Shown: positions 1 to 12,802 of the stretch, one piece after another
Layout of the letters: the number at the start of each line of letters is the position of its first letter
How positions within the stretch are numbered: position 1 is the first letter of the stretch
Assembly: GCA_017654935.2 (NCBI GenBank)
Contig: CM065682.1
Span: forward strand, 38,525,780 to 38,589,779
DNA: 64,000 nucleotides
Reading direction: 5' to 3'
Source of the DNA: Phymorhynchus buccinoides
Taxonomy: Eukaryota; Mollusca; Gastropoda; Neogastropoda; Raphitomidae
The notes under the pieces: generated by a model
Told to the model about the DNA's origin: nothing
The model's input: the letters and a program-made list of their open reading frames with translations, nothing else
Database searches by the model: none
Made by a program: the position numbers and the translations under genes

Positions 1-110
1 ATGCATGCGTGTGTGTGTGCGTTTGTGTGCGTAGATAAGCATAACATGTGTGTAAGAGTGTGTGTGTATGTGTATGAGTGTATGTAAGTATATGTAAGCA
101 TGCATTTTTA
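1..110. repeat. GT-rich simple repeat
   Basis: Imperfect GT/GTAT dinucleotide tract at the left edge of the window. It lies downstream of the last visible exon of the minus-strand TOM1L2-like gene, in its intron or 3' flank. No coding signal. Confidence 0.8.
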
Positions 111-164
111 ACCAGCAGGGAGCAATGCTGGTTAATGTTTTCACTGCTGTCTGTCTGCTTGTTC

Positions 165-371
165 CTATGTCAACACAATAGCGTTTGAACAGAGGAACCT
201 AGGATAAGGATGCTCATTTTTTTGCGAATAGAAAGCCAGGATATTTAGGCCAAGTTCGAAAATGAAGATCACTTGGTCAAAGGCCAAGGTCACTGCAGCC
301 AAAAATGCTGCCGTGCCACTGATTGATCTAGCGTTTTCACGCTCTAGTTGAGTGACACTTAACCTGGGCAT
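165..371. repeat. Interspersed repeat fragment (possible mollusc-wide family)
   Basis: This stretch holds the phrase ATCACTTGGTCAAAGGCCAA and nearby GGTCACTG, which I recall as typical of a dispersed repeat common in mollusc genomes. The open frame across it shows no recognisable protein domain. Family assignment is from memory and uncertain. Confidence 0.3.
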
Positions 372-425
372 GAAATACCATAATCAACCCGAAAATGTCA
401 TTACCCACTACTTCCAATAGCTGTA

Positions 426-1760
426 ATGTATCCCAAAGAAATCAGAATCCCAGTGAAGAAAAAAATAATACTAGAAATAATATTTTTACACACTCACACG
501 TACACTAATCAAAACATTATTCTGTGGAATAGGGAAGATCTAAAAATCGCTAAAAGTAGTAAAACTCAATCCTCTGATTCGATTTTAAATGAAGACTTCA
601 ATAAATGAATATTGCCTACTCACACCACTACGATCACACAAGGGTAGTGATAATGTAGGTATAAAAAACAAAACAACTACAACCACAGGGAGAAAAAGGA
701 AAATAAAAAACATAAATACTGTCAAACAAGCAATCCCAAATGTAAGTAAGGCAAGGTTAAAGATACAATCAGTTATCCTAAAATATTCAATTAGTTATCT
801 ACGGCACACACACAAAAAAGAAAGCACTTTATTTTACTTGATTTACAAAATCCTTATTATTAGTTATTTAACTATAGTTCTTTTCTTTTTTTTAAACAAA
901 GAAAAAAGCAAGTGTACTATTAATATACAGAACCAAAACTCTTCATAACTAGAGACAACCAAGCTCTCAACTCATAAATGCTTTAGTAATAGTTATCAAG
1001 GTAAAAACAATTAACTGAGGACCAAGAAAAAAACTTTTAAAAGCTAAACGAAACGAACCAAAAAGACATGGCTAGTTTTTATGGTTCCAGTTCATATACA
1101 TTGCATGCACCCAAAAACGCCTCTGAGTTTTCAGCATACACTGATGCACTTCTTTAATGCCTGGGTAATTATTAGGCACAAAAAAGAATATGTCATAAAA
1201 ATATTGTTATTAAAGAAACATGAAAGTTATTCCTAAAAGGCACCAAAACTAAGCAATCATTCAAGAAAGAAATAGGCTATGTTACATCCATGTGGTTTTT
1301 AGGCATGATTAGTGCGGCTCAACAAAATATCCACTGATACCATGAAATCAAAAATAACCATTGAAAACAAAAATAATAATAAAGCTAAACCAACCCAAAC
1401 CAAACGATAACCACAGGAATGTTAACAAATCTATGCAATTAAAAAAACAACCATGTTAGTTCTCTTTGCCCTCATCCCATTTTTTCAAAACATTTAACGG
1501 CACTTAAGATAATATGGAACTATAATAAAAAATATTGGTAAAAAGAAATGGCAAACGGGAAAAAAAAAATTTAACTAAAAAAAATAAACAAGCTAGATAT
1601 AAAAAAAAGGCAACACACATGGTTAGGCACAACCGTAATGCATTAACAAAAGCTCTTCGAACAAAAAAAGAAGAATCCAACAGCGAACCATATTACAGCA
1701 CAAACAATAAGAGGGAATAAATGGTAAACTTCTCCAGGCCTCCAGGTTGCTGACACCCTA
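426..1760. other. AT-rich non-coding stretch
   Basis: A-rich, low-complexity DNA with many short poly-A runs. The short frames here are lysine/asparagine-rich translations of A-rich DNA. I searched the minus strand for the missing TOM1L2 C-terminal exon (the family normally has an acidic EEFDKFL-type segment) and did not find one. Confidence 0.6.
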
Positions 1761-1769
1761 CTCACTCAC

Positions 1770-1808
1770 CTCTGCCTCTATGCCATGTTTGAAAGATTTC
1801 AAGTCAGC
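1770..1808 (-). CDS. TOM1L2: Candidate additional 3' exon of the TOM1L2-like gene
   Basis: On the minus strand a 39-nt block is bounded by an AG acceptor and a good GTGAGT donor and reads ADLKSFKHGIEAE in phase 0, which matches the phase at the end of the 3303-3365 exon. Its position fits the family, where a WL-x-TDLK segment precedes the last acidic stretch. The polypyrimidine tract is weak and there is little sequence to match, so this is tentative. If real, at least one further exon lies to the left. Confidence 0.35.
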
Positions 1809-2194
1809 CTGGAACACCCCACCATTTGTACACTTTGTTTGGATTTTTTTTTGATTTTTTTTTTTTTAAATCTGACCCAGGACAAACTTTCATGGCAATC
1901 CATATTTTATTTCTACTGTTGAGATCCTATTTACAATATTCAAACATCCATTGACAAGCTTGAAACAAACGGGAGTAGGAATACAGACGAAAAGACATGC
2001 ACGTACAAAAACCAAGCCAGTCTGCATGAAAAAATGATGAAAAAAGGTGGGGAGGGAGGGGTAAATGGGATAGGAACACAGACAAAAAGATAATCATGCA
2101 TGTAAATAATTAAAAACAAGACTCAACAGATTAATGCTAACTCTAAAAAAATGCTTGTACAGGCTCACGTGAAAATCTTCTATAAAACTTTCAA

Positions 2195-2430
2195 CTCATT
2201 CCGGACAAATTCTGAGTATACTTGGAACAGAAGAACGCCAGTCAGGGCCTAATTCTGAGTATTCTCGGAACAGCGATTTCTGAGTCTAAAACGTGTCTAA
2301 ATCCATGTGTTTTTTAAAATTCAAACCACATTTCTTTAAGTTACTTCATTACTCTTCCAACTTTCGCTTCATTTATGTTTGGCACTTCTGTTTCAATTTT
2401 TAATGTTGAAAATGTCAAACAAATCAGCCC
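2195..2430. repeat. Interspersed repeat, inverted copy of 18605-18840
   Basis: The segment with CTCATTCCGGACAAATTCTG and GGGCCTAATTCTGAGTATTC recurs in the opposite orientation at 18605-18840 (GAATACTCGGAATTAGGCCC, then GAATTCGTCCGAAATGAG). Similarity includes a short CATTTTCAACATTAA end. It is an unnamed dispersed element. No coding capacity seen. Confidence 0.7.
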
Positions 2431-2689
2431 AACATGAGCCTCAGAAAATACTCCAATATGTTTTCATCAACAGTGATAGTAATAAGGAGACTTATGATTC
2501 CGATCATAATGCAAGTAACCACAATTTTGTAGCGAAAAATAAACTTAGATCAACCAGTAATGTTGTCAAAACTGAATCATTGACATTGTTGAGTTTTCTT
2601 GTGCTTCTTATTTGTTATAAAAAAATTTCTAGGCAACCCCAGGCCAGTTGTGACGTTTGTCTAAGGCAGTGAAGTCTTGAAGGGGTTAA

Positions 2690-3166
2690 CCCTTTCGCCG
2701 CCAGCCATTTTTTAGCCAAAAAATACCATTGAACTTAACTGGGTAGAGAAAAAAAAAAATCTGCAATATTGCGAATTCCTTTGTGACATATATAACATTA
2801 CGATAGCTTGGAGTCAAAACGGACTATCTTTGGATACTCCATTGACGTATTATTGGATTTAATACAAAAACTAATAACTTGTATCAAACAATGACTGCAG
2901 AAATATAAAAAGGCGGTTTTGCTTTTTATATTTCAGCAGTCTTTTTTAAATACAAGTTATTAGTTTTCGTAATAAGTTCAATAATATGTCAATGGACTAT
3001 CTAAAGATAGTCCGTTTTGACTCCAAGCCATCGAATTTAGGCCTATCCTTACCTCCCAAAATTAAGAAAATAGGGTCTTTGGATAACAGGTCCTGATTTG
3101 ATGCCTTTTAGTGACATGGGTGTTAAGCCATTGTGGCCCTAAAATGCGACATCGGCGGTGAAAGGG
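2690..3166. mobile_element. piggyBac-type MITE (TTAA target site) with nested palindrome
   Basis: Terminal inverted repeats CCCTTTCGCCGCC and GGCGGTGAAAGGG are flanked on both sides by TTAA (2686-2689 and 3167-3170), the piggyBac hallmark. The right part is similar, in inverted orientation, to the 238-bp element at 38943-39180. This copy is longer because it carries an internal palindrome (2806-3028). There is no transposase frame, so it is non-autonomous. Confidence 0.85.
2806..3028. repeat. Long palindrome nested in the TTAA MITE
   Basis: The arms GCTTGGAGTCAAAACGGACT and AGTCCGTTTTGACTCCAAGC are exact reverse complements, and the pairing continues inward imperfectly (ATTGACGTATTATTG against AATAATATGTCAAT, then CTAATAACTTGTAT against ATACAAGTTATTAG, then CTGCAGAAATATAAAAA against its partner). 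The shorter sister element at 38943-39180 lacks it. It may be a second hairpin MITE inserted in the first. Confidence 0.75.
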
Positions 3167-3302
3167 TTAAGGGGAGAAATGATATCTTCTCTGGATCATT
3201 ATTTATAAAACAAATATTAAAAAAATCCATCAGTTACTGAATTTCATATCAAAAGGAACAAAGGGCAAAATATGTTTCAAAGAAATAAGTGGAAATACTT
3301 AC

Positions 3303-6300
3303 TGCAGCATTTGGATCGTGTGTTGCCAGCCACTGTTCCATTTCATCGTAGTCCGTTTCTTTTTCCTGAAGCTGCATACACATATGTAAGCAGACATGTA
3401 CACACACACACCACATATTGATTAATACAACTGAAACTTAACTTCACACATGTATATACACATGTCAAAGAAAAAGCACAGGCCATTTATAGAAAAAGGT
3501 TATTTGGATATATCATTACATAGCATCAGAAGCTTTGAAAAACAAAACAAACACCAACAAAATACTGAAACAGACTCCAACGTCACTGTAACATACAACA
3601 AACAAACTACATGACAAGTGTAAAGTGACGTTATTTTATTCGTGAACAAGAGAGATCTTGTTGATTTTTTGCTCCTTTTGTTGCCTGCTTTTTGCTCCTT
3701 TTGCTATATTTGCTGTTTTCTTGTTTGTCTATGTTCATAAAGGCGCATTCGCCGAAATATCCAGTAGTTTTGTTTTGTCTCTTGTGAATAAAATAACGTC
3801 ACTTTACACTTGTCGTGTAGTTGTTTGCTTGTTGTAAACACCAACAAAGTTAGAGGTCTCATTACCAAAAGGTGAAACGATACATTGGCAAATGGACAGA
3901 CTTGACAACTTACTGTGGCAAATCCAAGAGATCATTCGAGTAGAACAGAAGAAATATTGTCAGATTCATTGTTGCCTAAACTACCCACAGGTAGTACATG
4001 CAAATTCATACGCACACACGTTTGCCTGCAAGCATGCATGCGCACGCAAACACACACACACACAGAGCGGCCTACATTTAGCACATCCTGGTCTGACTGT
4101 GACTTGACATTGACAGCTTGGCCAAGTCCCCCTGACATCTGGTCTTCCCTCTGGTTAGTGTAGATTGGACTGCAATGCACACACACACACACATAGACCT
4201 CTTCAAGTTTATTTTCACCATTTAAAATTGTGTGAATATTACTATATCATGATGGTAATTTTTGCTTAGAAAAATACCCTGTGGTGATGCATTTAGAATA
4301 GCATTAGAGTAGAAATACACGTTACTAGCTTTTGAATTTCATTAGTAATTAGTAATTTGAGTCTTAATAGGTTTGTCAGCATGTCTGCTCTAGGCTAAGT
4401 AAGCCCAGGGCTCCCAGGGACCCCTATTTGGGGGTCTATGAAGCACTAAAATTGTACAGGACCCTCTAAACGAATGTGCAGGTGTCCCAGGGATGCACTT
4501 GACAAACTCTTTTTAGCATTCACTATGCCACTGGGACCCTCTATCCCTCCTCTAGGACCCTCTATATTGTTAGTGAAGGAGTCCCTGGGACCCCTTGTTT
4601 TGCGGGATGAGTGGGAGCCCTGTAAGCCGCTTGAACAGCTATAGTACTTCTTCAGTGGAGACAGGCGTTAAGACGCAGTACCCACCCTGTGGTCTGCCTG
4701 TGGCTGTCGAAGGACTGTCTGGACTGGGCAAACATGTCAAAGTCCTCATCCCCAGCCGGTCCAACTGCTGGGTTGGGGGCAGCAGCACTCACTGGGGCTG
4801 CACTGTTGTTGGTCAGATCTGAACCAAAAACAAAATCCTTAAAATGCGGTTATAATACAATGTGTATCATTTGTCTACATCTCTCTCAGGTACAGTCCAA
4901 CCCCGTCTAACAGGCAGCCCAGAAATCAGGACAGTTTTATTCCTTCTCTTCACTCCTTATTTAGTACAAAACAGGCATGGTAGTGGGGGCAAAGTGGTTT
5001 TCAAGGAAAATGGCCGGGGGTCCAGGGGTCCGAAGAAAATTCAATAAAATTCAATAAATGAGTGAAATTTTCACTTTTTTATGCCATTTCAATGCATTTT
5101 TTAAAATAATTTTGTTTCAAACTGTTTCGCGGATTTTCCGCGATTCGTGGAGATCTACCATGCCTGACAAAAAGAGTCTCCAGTACAACTGTCTCACAAA
5201 TACTAACACTTTTGGACAGTGCGTTGGGTGGTCAGAATACTGAGGTTCCACTGTAGTCCTTCAATGAACAAAAAGAGTCTCCAGTACAACTGTCTCCCAA
5301 ATACTAACACTTTTGGACAGTGCGTTGGGTGGTCAGAATACTGAGGTTCCACTGTAGTCCTTCAATGAACAAAAAGAGTCTCCAGTACAACTGTCTCCCA
5401 AATACTAACACTTTTGGACAGTGCGTTGGGTGGTCAGAATACTGAGGTTCCACTGTAGTCCTTCAATGAACAAAAAGAGTCTCCAGTACAACTGTCTCAC
5501 AAATACTAACACTTTTGGACAGTGCGTTGGGTGGTCAGAATACTGAGGTTCCACTGTAGTCCTTCAATGAACAAAAAGAGTCTCCAGTACAACTGTCTCC
5601 CAAATACTAACACTTTTGGACAGTGCGTTGGGTGGTCAGAATACTGAGGTTCCACTGTAGTCCTTCAATGAACAAAAAGAGTCTCCAGTACAACTGTCTC
5701 CCAAATACTAACACTTTTGGACAGTGCGTTGGGTGGTCAGAATACTGAGGTTCCACTGTAGTCCTTCAATGAACAAAAAGAGTCTCCAGTACAACTGTCT
5801 CCCAAATACTAACACTTTTGGACAGTGCGTTGGGTGGTCAGAATACTGAGGTTCCACTGTAGTCCTTCAATGAACAAAAAGAGTCTCCAGTACAACTGTC
5901 TCCCAAATACTAACACTTTTGGACAGTGCGTTGGGTGGTCAGAATACTGAGGTTCCACTGTAGTCCTTCAATGAACAAAAAGAGTCTCCAGTACAACTGT
6001 CTCACAAATACTAACACTTTTGGACAGTGCGTTGGGTGGTCAGAATACTGAGGTTCCACTGTAGTCCTTCAATGAACAAAAAGAGTCTCCAGTACAACTG
6101 TCTCCCAAATACTAACACTTTTGGACAGTGCGTTGGGTGGTCAGAATACTGAGGTTCCACTGTAGTCCTTCAATGAACAAAAAGAGTCTCCAGTACAACT
6201 GTCTCACAAATACTAACACTTTTGGACAGTGCGTTGGGTGGTCAGAATACTGAGGCTCCACTGTAGTCCTTCAATGAACAAAAACGTACAAAACTTGACG

Positions 6301-8345
6301 GATCTTTTTACCGCTGTTAACTCCAAAACCGGAAGCCACATATGGCACTCCAAAAACTGGAAGCCACGTTTTTCAGTATTCTACAAAACGGATTTCCAGA
6401 GCATGCTGGAAAAAAGAAAACACACGTACTGTGTGGTTTGCTGAGCAAACATAAAACATTAAAGAGAAGAAGACAGAGGGGCCACCACTCACTTAGGCCA
6501 GCCATCTGGGAGGTGACCGGAGGCTCATCAAGGTCAATCAGGTTGCCAACATTGGGGTTGGTCTGGGATGGCAACTGAAACAGTACCACCACCACTTTTT
6601 AACAAACTTAATGTCTTTTTGTTTTTCCTGTAATGTCCACCACCACTTGCCGTAAACTGGCAAATTATTGAGATTGCTGGAGTTCAACCAATTTGCCAAG
6701 ACATGTTTGTTTAAGAAAATTGTATGTGGGTATTCTATGAAATTATTACATAATAATATTAATTTGTGTTCAAACCAAATGTATCACATTTTTGCTATTA
6801 AAAAAAAGATGTTTTGAATAGCTAAACAAACTTATAGCATACACTCCATGAGTGGTCAGCTGATTAGTTTCAATACAACTAGAACAAATGAACAATACAT
6901 ACTGCAAACCATGCCACCATTTATAATATTATTGACCTACGTTATGACAGTGTGTGGGCATGTGCGCATGCATGACCATACACACAAATATCAGAAGAGA
7001 GACAGAGAGGGGAGATAAGAGGGAGAGAGAAAGGGGGGAAAGAGGCAAAGAGAGAAAGACAGAGAGGGGGAGAAAGGCAGACAGAACAAGTAAAAATAGA
7101 GGAACACAACATATGCAGGTCTTGACAATGAACACTATAAACTTAAAGCCTTTGTGAATGAGCACAGCACAAATCAGTGGAAAAGAGCATGCTTATTGAT
7201 CACACCCATTAAATCCCATTCTCGTGTTTAATATAAAATCGTCATCTAGCACCAGATTTGTAGGTTCTACGTCTTGTATTCAATATAACAAGCACACTTT
7301 TTTGTGAACATAAAACAAATGGTAACAGGCATGCTTTTCAAATGACAGGTGATTGATTTTGTCACACATAAATTTACAATGCTTATTTAAGACTATCGTT
7401 GACTACTACAGTGAATTAAACTACATGTAATATACGCTAGTTATAAGCTATGTGAGAGCTTGTCCTTTTACAATTTTGACCAGCATAGTGCAGTCTATGA
7501 AGAATTTGACTGATCATAGGAAGCAGTGAAAGTTAGTAATGGGCAAAGAATGGGCAAAGTACAGATTTATAGACAAAATGTTCTTGTTCAGGTTTTCTTT
7601 CAACTGAAAAAAAGACGCTCGCTCCACGAGGAGAACCAATCGTAGATATAGTGAAAACATGTTATGGCTACTAGCTGTTCTACTATTACCACCAGGAATG
7701 AGCAAGCAAACTTTGCTACAAGGGGAGCTACATAGGGGAAGGCGGGAAGAGTACAGAGGAGAGACAGTGTCAACAAAGCGAAAAAAAGCAAAGAAATCAA
7801 AGCTGCAGGGAGGGAATCAATGCGCCAAAAAAAAAAAGTTTTGATGACACTAACACAGCTGATGAACATAAAGTGAGAGAACAGCTTTACTTTCTAACCT
7901 TTTTTAAACTACCCCCATCCCCCACCCCCAAACCACCCACCCAGCACACTGCTCTGTATTAGTATTTGGTATTTTCTAGTCACAGAGTGTCTGTGAAATT
8001 TGGACTGCTCCCATATGGAACGCATCGCAGCCAATGCAGTGCCACCATATATTTTTTGGAAAGGTGGGGTGAAGGAGTGTGTGTGTGGGGGGGGGGGGGT
8101 GAAGTGGTGGAGTTGAGGGGGTGAAGAGGGGGGCAGATTTGGAAACATAGCTATCAATTTGGTTCATAACAGGCAGCAGGATTTCTCCCTGCTTTTATCA
8201 ACTTTTAACTGCCGTGGATATTTTACATGCGTAAAGCACATGGGCATGGGTGAAAGTAAAACATTCTCTCAATCCTGAAATGACATGTTTCGATGTTCTA
8301 TGAACCTTCCAAATCCTGACCTTGTGACCACATTAAAAATAATTT

Positions 8346-8415
<70 letters not shown>

Positions 8416-11400
8416 TGTGAATGTGTGTCTGCATACAGGATGGGTGGGTAGAGTGTTAGAATTGTATGTCTATCAGCTCTTGTTTTCATCTGCCATCAAT
8501 GTTGGCAGAAATGTTCAATATTATAAGACCTTGGTTCCAGATGACAAGATGGCCAATCCTGAACTCTTTCTATCAGCATTTTCAATCCTGATTTCAGGAG
8601 CATGCATGAACTACTTTCACCCAGGCACAGGTCAGACTTGCTTTAAGTCCCCATCCGAAGGTCTCAACGTTCAGTTCGATTTTCCCGTCAAACTGGAAAG
8701 AAAGGCTGAGGCCGGGATTCAAACTCGGGTCACTCACGCATTGAATTGGCAGTCTTAGCCACTGTGCCACCTTTCTTCCCAACAAAAGATGTCTGTTTTA
8801 TGGCTTGATGTTTGTTTCTGACCACCCCCATGCTCCCACAGACAATGAGTGGGTAACTAGTGTAAAGGAGAAATGAGCGTGGATACAAAGCAACAAAACA
8901 AAAGATCTGCTGACAAGTCAAACCAGATTATGGTGATTATATTTTTCTGTAAGTTAACCTTCAGTCTTTCTGATAAAAATCATCCCCTGTTACTATCCAT
9001 TTGAAAAGATAAAGCCTTGTAAACTGTTTAAATAGAAAGTCAATCAATTTATTCATCTCACAGGATTATTCAATTGATAAATCCTCTAACCAAAAGAAGA
9101 AAAACACAGTCCATGAATTAAAGTTTAAGATAGCCACTGTCTTTTACATATAGTAGAACACTTATAATCTTAAAAATTATAACTGAAAACCATTACTTTA
9201 AAACAATTTGAATTTTTTTTAATCTACCCTGCCAAAAAAGATTGAAACTTGACGATATAAGTTTATAACAGTCACTGTTTACTTATCTATCTCTTCTTCC
9301 CTGTAATTTGATCATTCAAAATAAACCTTTCCACACAAATATAAATTCTACAATTTACCTCACAAACACAGACATGCATTAGCACACAGGTATTAGACTC
9401 TTTTCTCCCTCCCTCTTCCTCTCAGGGGGTTTACTGCAGAGTGGATTTCGTTTTTTCCACACAAACGTGTAACAAAAATGGGAAATGAAAGCATAAATGA
9501 ACAGAAATAGTAAAATTAAAAAAACAAAAAAACTGTCTGCTACAGACTTGGTGTGAACTAAGGACCACTGAGAGGATGGGGTCCAACATACCACAGCGCC
9601 CTCCTCTTTTTCCGTGCACACCTACAGGAGAGGGAAAACCAGTCAACTCTTTCCCACTGCCATGCAGGCTACCTACCTAGTGCCTACCTACCTACCAGTA
9701 AAGGAAGGGGGACAAGCAGACACTATCTACAACTTGCTACGTCAAAATTCAACGTTTCATTTCTCCACGCCACGATAAAGAGTTTGAGTTATATCATCTT
9801 TCTGTTACTCATTCATGTAAGACATTTTTTTCTTCTCTATAATAAAGCAACCAGAAGTTTCCATAGTTATGACAATTCGCCAGTTGATTTATCTTTGGTC
9901 TTAGATTGTACTTTTGTAGGCAATGAAGAGCAGACAACAACAGTCCCTCAATTAAAATGTTCAAACAATCTGATACAATCATTCACTTCAGGAATTGCTT
10001 GTGTCATTGTGGAAGAGTCAAACTGAAGGACGCAAAATCTCAATAGTTGTTTTATCAAATACACAATTAGACACAGCTTTTCTACATATTTGTTACTTCC
10101 ATCATGGTTTTGGGCTTAAACCACCGGGGGGCCTAAAAATAATTGCCATTACACAAAAGTGCCTGATCACCCATCAGACCCCAAGAAACCACTGCTTCTT
10201 TACATGAGATCTGAATAATCTAAACTGATTTAACTTTATTTTTAAAATGTGGCATAATTATCAAAAGCTGTATAAGTTTTTGTTTTTTCAACACCGTCAA
10301 AAGTATCTAATAAAACAAAAAAACACCCAAAAAATACTTGAGAGAAGCAAATATATATGAATCATCAGGGGGGGATAATCCTGTTACCCAATGTCATACT
10401 TCACTCATATTTGGAAACATTCAGTCCCTTTGGCTTTACTGCATTATTCCACACTATTTTCTGCTCACTTGTCCTTTGCAGATTATGTCACATTCCATCA
10501 GCAAAGACATTACAACATTTAGTCACTGGTTGACATTAGCCTGTAGAAAGGACCAATAATAAATGAGAGCTGTACTATTTATGATTTTCTACGATATTGG
10601 AATATCAAGTTACAGCTTAGTCTTTCGTGGAAGACTATGACTCTCTAACTAGGGAGTATTTGCACTGACTCTAGTACTGCAGCCAATGGGATTGGTTGGC
10701 CTTTGGGGACCTTCCCCAACGCCATCTCTTGTCCTCAAATCCCTTTAGCCGAAAGAGTGGGGAAGCACCCTGGGCAAGGCTTCTCCACTATAGACCAATT
10801 GTAGTCCAGCCCACCGGAATAGCAGCTGCCCCCTCTGCTATCTGGCAGTCATTGTCGGAAACGACAGACAGGCAACAACATTTATATATAAACAAAGAGT
10901 TAATCAACTTATGAAAACTTATGAAAAAATAAACAATAAGAATTAATCAGACAAACAATAGCTCCAAAAGCTTCGCCCGGGAACTAATAAATAAACCAAC
11001 AGAAATACAGCACAGCATTCATAATCCTTTTTTTTTTAAATGACAAAATAATTTTCACTGCAACTCATGAATAAGAACCACCCTGAGCGATACTAGCAAG
11101 ACAAAAAGAAGGCTAATCATGGGTACCTGATCATAGGAGGGGGGAAGGTGGTCGGACGCTGGCGAAGGCTCCGCTGCGTCAGGCACCCCTTGCCCCGACA
11201 CGTATCGCTCAAAGCGCTCGTAGCGAAGAAACACATTGTTCAAGTCGTCGTTCACTCTCAGCAATTCATCTGGAAAAAGTGGAGAAAAACAACAACAGAT
11301 TAGGTTTGCCTTTAAATAGAAATATTCTGTCAAATGTATCAAAACAGAATTAAACTTCAAACCCATGGATTAGTATTAGGTATTACTAGTAGCTAGTGGC

Positions 11401-12768
11401 AGGCAGGCCACTATACTGCAATCACTACAAGCAAAAGGCTAAATTTGGCCCTTTTCAACCATCAATTGCTTGATAACCACTAAATTAATTTTCATCTTTC
11501 ATGTATCAAAATAAAGATTGATCTTTTATCTCTTCATTGCATTGATTTTTATTTTTGTGTGATGTGTGCATCAGTTTCAATAAATAAAAGAATAGGGCAT
11601 ATGAAAGCCGTTCGCGCAAGCCGCGGCCGAGATTCCGACATCGCGATCAGTGAATGACGTTTCGCTTCGTGTGTTCCTCGCTTCGCGGAAACTACCACAA
11701 TCGGTGTACAGTTCTATATTTAGTATCATCGCGTTCGTCTTGAAATGAGCTTTCTAACGATACCTAAGCCGCCTGCGGCAGTTTTACATAGCCGAAGTTA
11801 TTAAGAAAAAACGTAAAAAGGTATCAAGTTTTCCGTAATTTCCAAGACCCTACGGATAAAAAAATAATCATCTTGGTCTCAAAATGTAGCCCACGATGTC
11901 CACTTTCGCGTCATCAATGCTGTCCGCATATTAATACGCTGTGGTCCGCTCCACAGCCAATCAAAGACCTCGACCCATTGCAAACAACTAAGTCAAATTT
12001 CCAAAATGGCGGATCACATGTGTGCGGATTAGCTGGACTTGTTCAAAGACGATATATGCTTGATACCGTTTTATTTATGCATTTTTTAAATGCACGATCT
12101 GGTTATTATGCATTAAAAAACTGCTGTGAAACTGGATATTGCAATATTATGGCGATAACTGCTGAAAGCACGCTCCGTTTTCATCCTTCCGGTGAGCTGG
12201 GCTAGGCAATCAAAACCACTGAAGCCATTCGATTTTTCGAACTCGTTTTTACTCTTCCGACCATTTAACAACAAAAAATCAAGTACGCAGAAAGGTTCAT
12301 ATGAGTTTAATATCGTTGCATAATTTTTATATAGCTTGGATTACGGCTGTAGTTGAAGATTGAAACGTTTTTGTTACGTCGAGTTGACAAAGCAAGGGAA
12401 GTAACGCTGTTCCAGATGGAACATCGATCGGTTTCAGTGTGGCTTTCCTACATCGTTTACGGTCTTGATACGAAAAAGTTATCAAGTAACACAATTTTTT
12501 TTTCATCTTTTAGCAAAGTAAAGGCTTACTTAAAAGATAGAACCCTCTCTTTTTCCACCTCTCCACCCCCTCCCTGTCTCTCTCTTGTGAGTTTGTAGGC
12601 CACTGAGACAGTTGAGTGCGTGGGTGTGACTGTGTGCAAAGTCTCTGTTTCTGTCGCTGTGTGTGTGTTGTTATTCTGTTTTAGCGTGTATGTATGGTGT
12701 GTCAGTGCATGTGGTTCAGTGAGTGCTCCATTGAAAACCTACTTGATTAGTCGATCAGTACTAAGTTC

Positions 12769-12802
<34 letters not shown>

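Noticed and set aside
2040..2700. Frame 2379-2672 as a gene
   Set aside because: It runs over a dispersed repeat (2195-2430) and has no recognisable protein features.
3914..4000. Extra TOM1L2 exon on the minus strand with donor GTAAGT at about 3913 (reads SNDLLDLPQ)
   Set aside because: No convincing acceptor. Phases of exons 4076-4169 and 3303-3365 already join cleanly without it.
11873..12205. 110-residue frame in the CpG-rich intron segment
   Set aside because: No recognisable domain, no clear splice context, and composition is consistent with chance in a less AT-rich region.
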